Origin: Pseudomonas citri
Lineage (GTDB): Bacteria > Pseudomonadota > Gammaproteobacteria > Pseudomonadales > Pseudomonadaceae
NCBI RefSeq assembly: GCF_025336485.1
Contig: NZ_JAODAB010000003.1
Span: forward strand, 248,001 to 312,000
Length of the DNA: 64,000 nt
Reading direction: 5' to 3'
Shown: positions 9,141-17,730 of the stretch, one piece after another
Position numbering within the stretch: the first letter of the stretch is position 1
How the letters are laid out: the number at the start of each line of letters is the position of its first letter
Made by a program: the position numbers and the translations under genes
The notes under the pieces: generated by a model
What the model saw: only the letters and a program-made list of their open reading frames with translations
The model's database searches: none
Told to the model about the DNA's origin: nothing

Positions 9141-10916
9141 TCAACGCTTGGCCACCAGATCCTTCGGCAACTTGAAGGTCCAGAGCATCCCGCCCTGGTT
9201 GAAGTCCTTCACGCGCTTGGCGACTTCGCCGCCCCACAGCGGCACCGCCCCGCCCCAGCCCGAGACCACGGAGACGTATTGCTCGCCGTCCATTTCCCAG
9301 GTGATGGGCGAGCCCAGCACGCCGGAGCCGGTCTGGAATTCCCAGACCTTTTCCCCGGTCTTGGCGTTGAATGCTTGCAGGAAGCCTTCAGGCGTACCGG
9401 TGAACACCAGGTTGCCCTTGGTGGTCAGGACTCCACCCCACAGCGGCGCGAAGTTCTTGTGGCGCCAGACTTCCTTGCCGGTCTTGGGATCGATGGCCCG
9501 CAGCACGCCAATGTAGTCCTCGTTCAGCGGCTTGATGGTGAAACCGGCGCCGAGGAACGCCGCGCCCTTCTTGTAGGCGATGCCTTCGTTCCAGATGTCC
9601 ATGCCCCACTCGTTGGACGGCACGTAGAACAACCCGGTGTCCTGGTTGTAGGCCATGGGCATCCAGTTCTTCGCGCCGAGGAAAGCCGGTGCGACGAACA
9701 CCGAGCTGCCCTTGGCTTCGCTACCCGGCGCGCCCGGACGACTGGCCTCGTTGTAGATCGGTCGTCCATCCTTGTCCAGGCCGCTGGCCCAGGTGATCTT
9801 GTCGACGAACGGGAAGCCACGGATGAACTTGCCGTTGGTGCGATCGAGCACGTAGAAGAAACCGTTACGGTCGGCAGTCGCGGCCGCCTTGATGTCCTTG
9901 CCGCCTTCCTTGTAGTTGAACGAGATCAGCTCGTTGACGCCGTCATAGTCCCAGCCATCGTGCGGCGTGCTCTGGAAGTGCCACTTGATGCTGCCGTCGT
10001 CCGGGTTCAGGGCCAGGCGCGAGGAGGAATAGAGGTTGTCGCCAGGGCGCAGGTGGGAGTTCCACGGCGCCGGGTTGCCGGTGCCGAACAGCAACAGGTT
10101 GGTTTCCGGGTCGTAGTAGCCGCCCAGCCAAGGCGCGGCACCACCGGTTTTCCAGAGGTCGCCCGGCCAGGTCTTGCCGGCTTCGCCGCCGGAGATGCCG
10201 TTCTCGATGGCCTTGCCGTCCTTGTAGACGTAGCCCATGTGCCCTTCCACGGTCGGACGGGTCCACAGCAGCTCACCGTTCTTCGGGTCGAAGGCACTGA
10301 TCTGCCCCACGACGCCGAACTCGCCACCGGCCACGCCCGTGATCAGCTTGCCGTTGATCACCAGCGGTGCGGCGCTGATGGAATAGCCTTCCTTGTGGTC
10401 GGCGACTTTCTTGCTCCACACCACCTTGCCGGTGTCCTTGTTCAGGGCCACCAGCTTGGCGTCGAGGGTGCCGAAGAACACCAGGTCGCCATACAGCGCC
10501 ACGCCACGGTTGATCACGTCACAGCAAGGACGGATGTCATCGGGCAGGCGCGCATCGTACTGCCACAGCTTCTTGCCGGTGCGCGCATCCACGGCGAACA
10601 CCCGCGAATAGGAACCGGTGAGGTACATCACCCCGTCCTTGATCATCGGCTGCGCCTGCTGGCCGCGCTGTTTTTCACCGCCGAAGGAGAAGGCCCAGAC
10701 CGGGCGCAGATCCTTGACGTTGTTGACGTTGAGGGTATCGAGCGGGCTGTAGCGCTGGCCCTGGACGCCCAGGCCATTGGTCACGACCTGTTGCGGGTTT
10801 TTCGGATCCTGGAGAATTTCCTGATCGGTCACGGCGGCCAAGGCCGAACCAGACAGCAGCATGGCACTGAGCAGCAGGCTTACGGCGAAGGGTTGGCGAC
10901 GTGCGGGATGAGTCAT
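9141..10916 (-). CDS. pedH: PQQ alcohol dehydrogenase PedH, lanthanide type
   Basis: A 591-residue periplasmic quinoprotein alcohol dehydrogenase with a signal peptide ending near SGSALA (residue 27). It folds as an eight-bladed propeller around PQQ. It has the adjacent-cysteine pair Cys131-Cys132 (IRPCCDV), which forms the disulfide ring over PQQ. The metal site reads WDYDGVNE: catalytic Asp323 and Asp325 two residues on. That extra Asp is the signature of rare-earth (XoxF/PedH-type) enzymes, so a lanthanide rather than Ca2+ is predicted at the active site. The ATG at 10916 follows AGAGGT. A ped dyad lies 109 bases upstream. Electrons would pass to PedF. The paralogue PedE at 14.4 kb is the Ca2+ type. 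Confidence 0.95.
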   Translation of the reverse strand: MTHPARRQPFAVSLLLSAMLLSGSALAAVTDQEILQDPKNPQQVVTNGLGVQGQRYSPLDTLNVNNVKDLRPVWAFSFGGEKQRGQQAQPMIKDGVMYLTGSYSRVFAVDARTGKKLWQYDARLPDDIRPCCDVINRGVALYGDLVFFGTLDAKLVALNKDTGKVVWSKKVADHKEGYSISAAPLVINGKLITGVAGGEFGVVGQISAFDPKNGELLWTRPTVEGHMGYVYKDGKAIENGISGGEAGKTWPGDLWKTGGAAPWLGGYYDPETNLLLFGTGNPAPWNSHLRPGDNLYSSSRLALNPDDGSIKWHFQSTPHDGWDYDGVNELISFNYKEGGKDIKAAATADRNGFFYVLDRTNGKFIRGFPFVDKITWASGLDKDGRPIYNEASRPGAPGSEAKGSSVFVAPAFLGAKNWMPMAYNQDTGLFYVPSNEWGMDIWNEGIAYKKGAAFLGAGFTIKPLNEDYIGVLRAIDPKTGKEVWRHKNFAPLWGGVLTTKGNLVFTGTPEGFLQAFNAKTGEKVWEFQTGSGVLGSPITWEMDGEQYVSVVSGWGGAVPLWGGEVAKRVKDFNQGGMLWTFKLPKDLVAKR

Positions 10917-11024
10917 GACGGCTACCTCTGCGGTTATTGTTATACCCGGGAAATTTTCCCGGTCTGCCACAGATTCTTGGGCTCGGCGCCATCGCCAACA
11001 ATTGCCCGCTGTGTTGAGTTTTCT

Positions 11025-11038
11025 AGTTCCTTGGTACA
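11025..11038. promoter_or_regulatory. ped-regulon dyad, site 3 (pedH)
   Basis: AGTTCCTTGGTACA, 109 bases upstream of pedH. The run CTAGTTCCTTGGTA is shared exactly with the pedE/pedF divergent promoter (from 14270). Confidence 0.6.
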
Positions 11039-11070
11039 TGTGAAGCACAGGCGGGGGAGCTAGCAGATCC

Positions 11071-11104
11071 CCTGTGGCGAGGGAGCAAGCTCCCTCACCA
11101 CAGG
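11071..11104. repeat. REP-type palindrome
   Basis: CCTGTGG...GGGAGCAAGCTCCC...CCACAGG inverted repeat between the metallohydrolase gene and pedH. It may reduce read-through from the upstream operon. Confidence 0.8.
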
Positions 11105-11105
11105 A

Positions 11106-12041
11106 TTATTGAGGCTTGCTGTCCACCCGCCTCATCCCTGCCCGCTCGTAGCGCGGATAAAGGTGGCTGACGCTGCGAATCAACTCATACCGGCTCAGGC
11201 TGATGCCGGCAAAACGCTCGGGAATGGGGCTGCGGATCATCTCGGCCATGTCGTCGCCGCGGGCCGCGCCGTCGCGCATCAGTTGGTCGAGCCAGCCCAG
11301 GTAGTCGCGCATCTGCACGAAGGGCGCGGCGTCGGTCGCCAGCGGGCCGTGGCCGGGTACGATCTGTTTCCAGGGCAAGGCCTGCAAGGTGTCCAGGTCC
11401 TTGAGCCAGACCTCGAGCCCGGGGCTGTTGGGGGTGGTCAGGGCCCGTTCGTAGAACACCAGGTCGCCGGCGAACAACACGCCGGTGGTCTCGTCGAGGA
11501 TCGCCAGGTCAGCCCCGGTGTGCCCGGCCAGTTGCAACAGGCGCAACACGTGATTGCCTACCGTCAGCGTTCCGGCGGTCAGCACCTGGGTGGGCAACAC
11601 CAGCTCGGTGCCGCGCATCCAGTCGCCCACCAGGCGGTACATGTTTTCCGCCAGGGCATCGCCCTGTTGGCGCAACAACTGCGCGGTGCCCGCCAAGGCA
11701 CCGATGGGCACATCGCTGAAGGCCTGGTTACCCAACACATGGTCGGGATGATGATGGGTCAGCAGCACTTGGATGACCGGCTTGTCGGTCGTCGCCGCAA
11801 TGACCTGGCGCAGGGCCTCGCCGTAGCGCCTGGACGGCCCGGTATCGATCACCACCACACCGGCGTCGGTAACGATGAACGCCGTGTTGACGATGTTGCC
11901 GCCGTTGGCCTTGGCAAAATTCTCGGTGCTGCCTTCCAGCAGCCAGGTGCCGTCGGCGATCTGCCGGGGCTTGAGCGCATAGTCCGTGTCGGCCCAGGCC
12001 GGCCAGTACAAGCCCATGAGGATCAGCAACAACCAGCGCAT
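11106..12041 (-). CDS. Quinoprotein-relay zinc metallohydrolase (MBL fold)
   Basis: A 311-residue exported metallo-beta-lactamase-fold protein with a signal peptide (MRWLLLILMGLYWPAWA). It has the zinc-binding THHHPDH motif, a later LAGHTGADL His, AGDLVF and PGHGP. It matches the 'quinoprotein relay system zinc metallohydrolase 1' family, related to SoxH, found only beside PQQ dehydrogenases. Its substrate is unknown. The ATG at 12041 has a good AAGGAG 7 bases upstream. It is the last gene of the pedF-pedG-SoxYZ-like operon (16 bases after the carrier gene), suggesting that it acts on the periplasmic carrier or on a product bound to it. Confidence 0.88.
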   Translation of the reverse strand: MRWLLLILMGLYWPAWADTDYALKPRQIADGTWLLEGSTENFAKANGGNIVNTAFIVTDAGVVVIDTGPSRRYGEALRQVIAATTDKPVIQVLLTHHHPDHVLGNQAFSDVPIGALAGTAQLLRQQGDALAENMYRLVGDWMRGTELVLPTQVLTAGTLTVGNHVLRLLQLAGHTGADLAILDETTGVLFAGDLVFYERALTTPNSPGLEVWLKDLDTLQALPWKQIVPGHGPLATDAAPFVQMRDYLGWLDQLMRDGAARGDDMAEMIRSPIPERFAGISLSRYELIRSVSHLYPRYERAGMRRVDSKPQ

Positions 12042-12057
12042 GGCGCACTCCTTGTGG

Positions 12058-12813
12058 TCAGGGGATTGTCGCTTCGAAGGCGTTGCCGCTGTTGTCACGC
12101 AGCACCAGTCGGGTACGGCCCGGGCCCTGGAGGTCGAAGCCCAGGTTGGGGTTTTCGCTGACGGCCGGAAACAGCTCCAGCCGCGCCAGTACCTCACCGT
12201 CGGCGCCCAGCAGTTGGGCTTGGTTGAGGTAGAACTCGGGGATGCCGCTCACCAGGCCGTTGTCCATCGGGTGAGCGACCTGCAAACGCAAGCGGCTGCT
12301 GTCGCCCCGGGGGTAGCGGGCCCCGAGTACTTCGCCCAGGTGTTCCTCCCACCCGGGCTGGGTACGCACCACGCTGGGCGCCGTGCAGCCGCCGCCGGCC
12401 GCATCGATCAGGGTCGAGCCCACATGCCACAAGCCGTCGCGGGTCTGCACGGCGGCGCGCAACGGGGTGGCTTGCTCGATGCGGATGCGGATCGACAGCC
12501 AGGGCAACACCCGGGGCCCGGGTTGGAAGTCGACGATCCTGGGCAACGGGTTCAGTTCAGCCCACGCCAGTATCCGCACCACGTCGCCGCCGAAGGCCCG
12601 GGCGTCGATTTCCAGCGGTACCTGGCGCGCGTCTTCGGCAAAGGGTGGCGCCAGCAACCGCACCCGTTCATCGAACACGAACGGCGCCTCACCCAACAAT
12701 TGCTTGTGATAAAAGGCCCACATCACCGACGGCGCCGGATCCTTTCCCGGTTCGGCCGCCGCGAGCGCGATCATCGGCAAGCTGCACAACAGGCACCACA
12801 GCGGCCACTTCAT
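12058..12813 (-). CDS. Quinoprotein-associated SoxYZ-like carrier
   Basis: A 251-residue secreted protein (signal peptide ending near MIALAAAEP) fusing a SoxY-like N-terminal region and a SoxZ-like C-terminal region. The cysteine in GGGCTAP recalls the swinging-arm Cys of SoxY, although here it is internal rather than C-terminal. By family it is the 'quinoprotein dehydrogenase-associated SoxYZ-like carrier'; what it carries is not established. The ATG at 12813 follows AGGAG. It lies 10 bases downstream of pedG and 16 bases upstream of the metallohydrolase gene. Together these mirror a Sox-type carrier and hydrolase pair adapted to PQQ catabolism. Confidence 0.85.
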   Translation of the reverse strand: MKWPLWCLLCSLPMIALAAAEPGKDPAPSVMWAFYHKQLLGEAPFVFDERVRLLAPPFAEDARQVPLEIDARAFGGDVVRILAWAELNPLPRIVDFQPGPRVLPWLSIRIRIEQATPLRAAVQTRDGLWHVGSTLIDAAGGGCTAPSVVRTQPGWEEHLGEVLGARYPRGDSSRLRLQVAHPMDNGLVSGIPEFYLNQAQLLGADGEVLARLELFPAVSENPNLGFDLQGPGRTRLVLRDNSGNAFEATIP

Positions 12814-12823
12814 CCTTGCGCTC

Positions 12824-13699
12824 CTATTGATACATCTCGGGCACGTCATAACGCAGGCCGTAGCGGGCATAGACGCCCTGGACGCTGCCGTCACGGATCA
12901 AGCCTTCCAGGGCTTCTTCCACCGCATAGGCCAGTTGCCGGTTGCTCTCATGCACCGCCATGCCGATTTCCCAGCGCTGCTTGCCCATGTTCGGGTAGGC
13001 GTTTTCCGCCAGCGCCAGTTGCGGATCAGCCGCCTCGTGGACCTGCCAGTCGATTTCCCCGCGCATGGCCATCACGGCATCGACCTCACCAACCTGCATG
13101 GCCTTGAAGGCCTGGCTGACACCGGGGTAATGATGGGTCTTGGCGCTGAGCATGCCGTTGAACACCGACGTCAGGTAGAACGAAGGCACGCTGTCGACTT
13201 CCACGCCAATGGGGTGTTGCTGGAACACCGCGACGCTGCCCACCGAATCCAGCCGGCGGCGGTCATAGGCGACCTGCCAGCACTCCTGCTGGTAGGGACC
13301 GAACATCACCACCTGGGCATTTTCCAGTTCGCCGACGTCGTTGCGTCTTTGCACGTAGTCATGGTCGTAGGGCACGCGCATCATCAGGTCGGCCAGCTGT
13401 CGGTCATGCAGCGGGCTGCTGCGCCAGATGTAGTCGCGCAGGTCGTCGTCGAGCTTCTCGCCGGGCGGTGCCCAGATCAGTTGCAGGCGTACGCCCAGCG
13501 CCTTGGCCAGGGCCTGCGCCAGCTCGACGTCGACACCACGGGGTTGGCCGTGGTCCTCGAAACTGTACGGAGCAAAGTCCTTGTACACCGCCACTTTCAG
13601 TTCGCCGGCGGCGATCATCTGGTCGTAGCTGCGCACCTGCGCCTGCACCGTTTGGCCCCACAGCAGCACGCTGCACATTACCCATGCGAACAGGCGCAT
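12824..13699 (-). CDS. pedG: MoxJ-like periplasmic binding protein PedG
   Basis: A 291-residue exported type 2 solute-binding protein (signal peptide ending VQA), with AGELKVAVYKDFAPYSFED and GVDVELAQALAKALG typical of the amino-acid-binding fold. It belongs to the quinoprotein-associated MoxJ/XoxJ-like group. These proteins are usually encoded next to the dehydrogenase and its cytochrome and are thought to help mature or activate the dehydrogenase rather than feed a transporter; no permease is adjacent. The ATG at 13699 is 5 bases past the pedF stop, so translation is likely coupled. Confidence 0.88.
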   Translation of the reverse strand: MRLFAWVMCSVLLWGQTVQAQVRSYDQMIAAGELKVAVYKDFAPYSFEDHGQPRGVDVELAQALAKALGVRLQLIWAPPGEKLDDDLRDYIWRSSPLHDRQLADLMMRVPYDHDYVQRRNDVGELENAQVVMFGPYQQECWQVAYDRRRLDSVGSVAVFQQHPIGVEVDSVPSFYLTSVFNGMLSAKTHHYPGVSQAFKAMQVGEVDAVMAMRGEIDWQVHEAADPQLALAENAYPNMGKQRWEIGMAVHESNRQLAYAVEEALEGLIRDGSVQGVYARYGLRYDVPEMYQ

Positions 13700-13704
13700 G
13701 GCGG

Positions 13705-14166
13705 TCACTCCTCGACGTGCACGCTGTCGAGGTAGGTGCGCACCGCCCACAAGGCTTCCTGGCTCAGGTAGTCGGCCATTTTCGGCATGTAGACCCGACC
13801 GTCGCGCACCGCGCCGTGGCGCACGCGTTCGACGAACCACTCATCGCCGGCTTCGGCGGCGTCGAGCATGCGCAGGTCCGGGGCGATCCCGCCGGACTTG
13901 GCCTCCAGGCCATGGCAGGCCGCGCAGTTCTGGTTGTAGGCCGAGGCACCGATTTCCAAGGCTTTGTCACGCTCGGGTGAGTTGCGATAGGGGTTCTGTG
14001 AAGCCCATCCGTCAGCGTCCAACGGCAGGTTGGCATCCTTGACCGGCGTCAGCCCCTTGGTTTCCACTGCCTGGGGCACCACGTTGCCATGGGCCCATGC
14101 GGAGCCTGCGCCAGCCAGCCCCATCAGTAATGCAGTGGCGATGATGACGTTGCGTTTTGTTGTCAT
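13705..14166 (-). CDS. pedF: Cytochrome c PedF (c550 type)
   Basis: A 153-residue periplasmic mono-haem cytochrome c with a signal peptide ending GSAWA. The haem site is CAACH (Cys81, Cys84, His85) and the likely axial Met is 127 or 130 (VYMPKM). It is the expected electron acceptor of PedE and PedH, equivalent to ExaB. It is the first gene of a four-gene minus-strand operon (pedF, pedG, SoxYZ-like, metallohydrolase) and diverges from pedE across a 253-base promoter region holding two ped dyads, 84 and 106 bases upstream of pedF. Confidence 0.93.
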   Translation of the reverse strand: MTTKRNVIIATALLMGLAGAGSAWAHGNVVPQAVETKGLTPVKDANLPLDADGWASQNPYRNSPERDKALEIGASAYNQNCAACHGLEAKSGGIAPDLRMLDAAEAGDEWFVERVRHGAVRDGRVYMPKMADYLSQEALWAVRTYLDSVHVEE

Positions 14167-14249
14167 TGTTATGCCCTCGAAATTACACGCAAGACCTCTT
14201 TGAAAGAGGCCATGCCGTCATCTTAGGAAGGCCCCGGCCCGAGCCGAAT

Positions 14250-14263
14250 GCTGCTTTGGTGGC
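14250..14263. promoter_or_regulatory. ped-regulon dyad, site 4 (pedF/pedE)
   Basis: GCTGCTTTGGTGGC, preceded by CGAAT as in sites 1, 2 and 8. It is 84 bases upstream of pedF and starts exactly 22 bp (about two helical turns) from site 5. Confidence 0.55.
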
Positions 14264-14271
14264 CGGGCACT

Positions 14272-14285
14272 AGTTCCTTGGTAGC
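14272..14285. promoter_or_regulatory. ped-regulon dyad, site 5 (pedE/pedF)
   Basis: AGTTCCTTGGTAGC, next to site 4 in the divergent promoter. It is followed at 14290-14302 by an unrelated palindrome, CCTGCGACGCAGG, which could be a second operator or part of the pedE leader. Confidence 0.6.
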
Positions 14286-14419
14286 AGGCCCTGCGACGCA
14301 GGTCGCAAAGACAGGCGCGGCGGGAAGTCTTCCCGACAAGGGCGGGACTTTTTCCGTATCGGTATGGCCTGGCGCGACCGACCCTAGTCAGGCCAAAAAC
14401 CTCACTGGGAATGCCCACC

Positions 14420-16276
14420 ATGACAATAAGAAACCTACCCGCCCTCTCCTCCCTGGCCATCGCCTTGGCGTTGGCCGGCGGTTTGTCGCTCAGCCCCGTG
14501 GCCCGCGCGGCCGTCACCTGGGAAGACATCGCCAACGACCACCTGACCACCAAGGATGTGCTGCAATACGGCATGGGCACCAACGCCCAGCGCTGGAGCC
14601 CGCTGGCCCAGGTCAACGACAAGAACGTGTTCAAGCTGACGCCGGCCTGGTCCTATTCGTTCGGCGACGAGAAGCAACGCGGCCAGGAGTCCCAGGCCAT
14701 CGTCAGCGACGGCGTGGTGTATGTCACCGGCTCGTACTCGCGGGTGTTCGCCCTCGACGCCAAGACCGGCAAGCGCCTGTGGACCTACAACCATCGCCTG
14801 CCGGACAACATTCGCCCGTGCTGCGACGTGGTCAACCGCGGCGCGGCCATTTATGGCGACAAGATCTACTTCGGCACCCTGGACGCGCGGGTGATCGCCC
14901 TGGACAAGAACACCGGCAAGGTGGTGTGGAACAAAAAATTCGGCGATCACGCCGGCGGCTACACCATGACCGGCGCCCCGGTGCTGATCAAGGACAAGGT
15001 CAGCGGCAAGGTGCTGTTGATCCACGGCAGCTCCGGCGACGAGTTCGGCGTGGTCGGCCAACTGTTCGCCCGCGACCCGGACACCGGCGAGGAAGTCTGG
15101 ATGCGCCCGTTCGTCGAAGGTCACATGGGCCGGCTCAATGGCAAGGACAGCACCCCGACCGGCGACATCAAGGCACCCTCCTGGCCTGACGACAAGACCA
15201 CCGGGACCGGCAAGGTCGAAGCCTGGAGCCACGGCGGCGGCGCCCCTTGGCAGAGCGCCAGTTTCGACGCCGAGACCAATACCATCATCGTCGGCGCGGG
15301 CAACCCCGGCCCTTGGAATACCTGGGCGCGCACGGCCAAGGATGGCAATCCCCACGATTACGACAGCCTCTATACATCCGGCCAGGTCGGCGTCGACCCG
15401 AGCACCGGCGAGGTGAAATGGTTCTACCAGCACACACCCAACGACGCCTGGGACTTCTCCGGCAACAACGAGCTGGTGCTGTTCGACTACAAGGACAAGG
15501 ACGGCAAGCTGATCAAGGCCACGGCCCACGCCGATCGCAACGGTTTCTTCTACGTGGTGGACCGCAACAACGGCAAGCTGCAGAACGCCTTCCCCTTCGT
15601 CGACAACATCACCTGGGCCAGCCACATCGACCTCAAGACCGGCCGCCCGGTGGAGAATCCCGGCCAGCGCCCGGCCAAGCCGTTGCCCGGCGAAACCAAG
15701 GGCAAGCCGGTGGAAGTCTCGCCGCCCTTCCTCGGTGGCAAGAACTGGAACCCAATGGCCTACAGCCAGGACACCGGGCTGTTCTACGTGCCGGGCAACC
15801 AGTGGAAAGAGGAGTACTGGACCGAAGAAGTTAACTACAAGAAAGGCTCGGCCTACCTGGGCATGGGGTTTCGCATCAAGCGCATGTACGACGATCACGT
15901 CGGCAGCCTGCGGGCAATGAACCCCACCACCGGCAAGGTGGTCTGGGAGCACAAGGAACCCCTGCCGCTGTGGGCCGGCGTGCTCGCGACCAAGGGCAAT
16001 CTGGTGTTCACCGGCACCGGCGATGGTTTCTTCAAGGCCTTCGACGCGAAGACCGGCCAGGAGCTGTGGAAATTCCAGACCGGCAGCGGCATCGTCTCCC
16101 CGCCCATCACCTGGGAGCAGGACGGCGAGCAGTACATCGGCGTGACCGTCGGCTACGGCGGTGCCGTGCCGTTGTGGGGTGGCGACATGGCCGAGCTGAC
16201 CAAGCCCGTGGCCCAGGGCGGGTCATTCTGGGCGTTCAAGATTCCGAGTTGGGATAACAAAGTGGCCCGCCAATAA
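14420..16276 (+). CDS. pedE: PQQ alcohol dehydrogenase PedE/ExaA, calcium type
   Basis: A 618-residue periplasmic quinoprotein alcohol dehydrogenase (signal peptide ending ARAA). It carries the vicinal disulfide Cys134-Cys135 (IRPCCDV) and repeated propeller-docking W motifs. The metal-site segment is WDFSGNNE: catalytic Asp345 with Ser347 where PedH has Asp, the pattern of Ca2+-dependent ExaA/PedE enzymes. It would oxidise short-chain, aromatic and other alcohols to aldehydes. Two in-frame ATGs exist (14411, 14420); GGGA at 14407-14410 is correctly spaced only for the second. It diverges from pedF and is followed by a pentapeptide-repeat gene. Confidence 0.95.
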   Translation: MTIRNLPALSSLAIALALAGGLSLSPVARAAVTWEDIANDHLTTKDVLQYGMGTNAQRWSPLAQVNDKNVFKLTPAWSYSFGDEKQRGQESQAIVSDGVVYVTGSYSRVFALDAKTGKRLWTYNHRLPDNIRPCCDVVNRGAAIYGDKIYFGTLDARVIALDKNTGKVVWNKKFGDHAGGYTMTGAPVLIKDKVSGKVLLIHGSSGDEFGVVGQLFARDPDTGEEVWMRPFVEGHMGRLNGKDSTPTGDIKAPSWPDDKTTGTGKVEAWSHGGGAPWQSASFDAETNTIIVGAGNPGPWNTWARTAKDGNPHDYDSLYTSGQVGVDPSTGEVKWFYQHTPNDAWDFSGNNELVLFDYKDKDGKLIKATAHADRNGFFYVVDRNNGKLQNAFPFVDNITWASHIDLKTGRPVENPGQRPAKPLPGETKGKPVEVSPPFLGGKNWNPMAYSQDTGLFYVPGNQWKEEYWTEEVNYKKGSAYLGMGFRIKRMYDDHVGSLRAMNPTTGKVVWEHKEPLPLWAGVLATKGNLVFTGTGDGFFKAFDAKTGQELWKFQTGSGIVSPPITWEQDGEQYIGVTVGYGGAVPLWGGDMAELTKPVAQGGSFWAFKIPSWDNKVARQ

Positions 16277-16292
16277 CCATTGCCGAATGGCT

Positions 16293-16345
16293 TGCTAGAG
16301 CGAGCTTGCTTGCGATACGGCGAGCAAGCTTTGCCTTCACAGGGA
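16293..16345. repeat. Degenerate REP pair downstream of pedE
   Basis: Two facing GAGCAAGC-type half elements (AGCGAGCTTGCTTGCGATAC and GCGAGCAAGCTTTGC) after the pedE stop. Confidence 0.6.
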
Positions 16346-16398
16346 TGAAATGACGCACATGACCTCTCTGTCCAATCAGATCGAACGAGTTGACTGCC

Positions 16399-17043
16399 AT
16401 GAGACTTCTGCCTCTGCTGCTTCTGCTCATCGGAACCTTTGCCGGTGCCGATGACACCGAAACACCCCTGACGATCAACGAATGCCTCATCGCCGAATCC
16501 AGCCAATGCCCCGGCGCCAACTTGCGGGGCGCCAAGCTGGCGAACCAGGACTTGCGCAAAATGAACCTCAGCGGTGCCGACCTGCGCGATGCCGATCTAC
16601 GGCACGCGCGGCTGGACCTGGCCAACCTGGAGAAAGCCCGGCTACAAGGCGCCAACCTGACCCGCGCGAGCCTGCAACAGAGCAACCTGCGCCTGGCGGA
16701 TTTCAGCGGCGCCACGCTCAAGGCGATCCAGGGTTGGGGCCTGTTCGGCCAGGGTGCGCAGTTCCAGCAGGCGGACCTGAGTGGCGCCTACCTGGAATTC
16801 GCTCGCCTGTCCGGCGCCCGTTTGCACGCGGCCAACTTGCAGGCCGCCGACCTGGAAATGGCCTGGCTGAACAAGGCCGACCTCAAGGGCGCCGACCTGC
16901 GCGACACCAACCTGCAAGAGGCCAAGCTCGCTGAAAGCAACCTGGAACAGGCCAACCTGAACGGTTCACGCCAGCACTATGGGAATTTCCAGGGGGCCAA
17001 TATGGAGGGCTGCAAGGGGTGTCCGGTGTCCTGGGATCAATGA
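16399..17043 (+). CDS. Exported pentapeptide-repeat protein
   Basis: A 214-residue protein with a short signal peptide (MRLLPLLLLLIGTFAGA) followed by about 30 A(D/N)LxX pentapeptide repeats (for example ANLRGAKLANQDL, GADLRDADL, ADLKGADLRDTNL). These predict a right-handed quadrilateral beta-helix. The repeats are interrupted once near IQGWGLFGQGAQF. It ends in a Cys-x2-Cys (GCKGCPVSWDQ). I chose the ATG at 16399 because it opens straight into the signal peptide. A homologue stands at the same place beside pedE in P. putida; function unknown, presumably periplasmic. It converges with pedR2. Confidence 0.85.
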   Translation: MRLLPLLLLLIGTFAGADDTETPLTINECLIAESSQCPGANLRGAKLANQDLRKMNLSGADLRDADLRHARLDLANLEKARLQGANLTRASLQQSNLRLADFSGATLKAIQGWGLFGQGAQFQQADLSGAYLEFARLSGARLHAANLQAADLEMAWLNKADLKGADLRDTNLQEAKLAESNLEQANLNGSRQHYGNFQGANMEGCKGCPVSWDQ

Positions 17044-17091
17044 GCCTGTCGCGCTCCCGCGCCACAAGTGATTGCATTTCAAATCAAACAT

Positions 17092-17730
17092 TCATCCCGC
17101 CACCCGCACCACCCCCATGTCGATCCCCAGGTGCACCAGTTCGGCATGGGAACTGACCTGCAGCTTGCTCTTGAGCAGCGTGAGGTGGTTGGACACGGTC
17201 TTGGCACTGATGCACAGCTGTTCGGCGATGGTCCGCGCCGGGGTGCCCTTGGCGAGCATGACGAAGATTTCCAGCTCGCGCTGGGTCATCGATTGCAGGC
17301 GCGGGTCGGCGTCATGTCGGGAGCTGGCGCAGGCCAGTTGGGTCGCCAGGCCCTGCTCGATGTAGACGTGGCCCGCCAGCACCCGTCGCACGGCTTCCAC
17401 CAGCACCTGGGGCGCGGAATTCTTGGTCAGGTAACCCGAGGCACCGGCCTCCAGCGCCTGGCGCACCAAGGGCAGTTCATCGTGCATGCTGAAAAACAAA
17501 ACCCGCAACTGCGGCAGGCGTTGGCGCAAGCGGCGGGTGGTTTCCAGGCCACTGATACCGGGCAGGCCGAAGTCCATGATCACCAGGTGGGGCACCTGCT
17601 CCAGCACCAGGCCCAGCGCCTCCTCACCCGTGGCTGCTTCCCGCACCGAGAGGTCCGGCATCAGTGCCCGCAACAGGCTGGCGTAGCCCTGTCGAACCAC
17701 CGCATGGTCGTCCACCAACACAATGTTCAT
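17092..17730 (-). CDS. pedR2: LuxR-type response regulator PedR2
   Basis: A 212-residue NarL/FixJ response regulator. The receiver domain has IVLVDDH at the N-terminus, acceptor Asp in VIMDFGLPG, and Lys in YLTKNS. The C-terminal LuxR helix-turn-helix reads MTQRELEIFVMLAKG, ending in SAKTVSNHL. Its ATG overlaps the stop of pedS2 (TGATG), so the pair is translationally coupled. By position and pairing it matches PedR2, which in P. putida with PedS2 controls the switch between PedE and PedH in response to lanthanides. Candidate target sites are the ped dyads in this window, though PedR1 is an equal candidate. Confidence 0.88.
   Translation of the reverse strand: MNIVLVDDHAVVRQGYASLLRALMPDLSVREAATGEEALGLVLEQVPHLVIMDFGLPGISGLETTRRLRQRLPQLRVLFFSMHDELPLVRQALEAGASGYLTKNSAPQVLVEAVRRVLAGHVYIEQGLATQLACASSRHDADPRLQSMTQRELEIFVMLAKGTPARTIAEQLCISAKTVSNHLTLLKSKLQVSSHAELVHLGIDMGVVRVAG

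Noticed and set aside
8907..11063. A 718-codon open frame on the plus strand opposite pedH
   Set aside because: It is an antisense shadow of a high-GC gene: pedH carries the family motifs, signal peptide and ribosome binding site, and the antisense product shows none.
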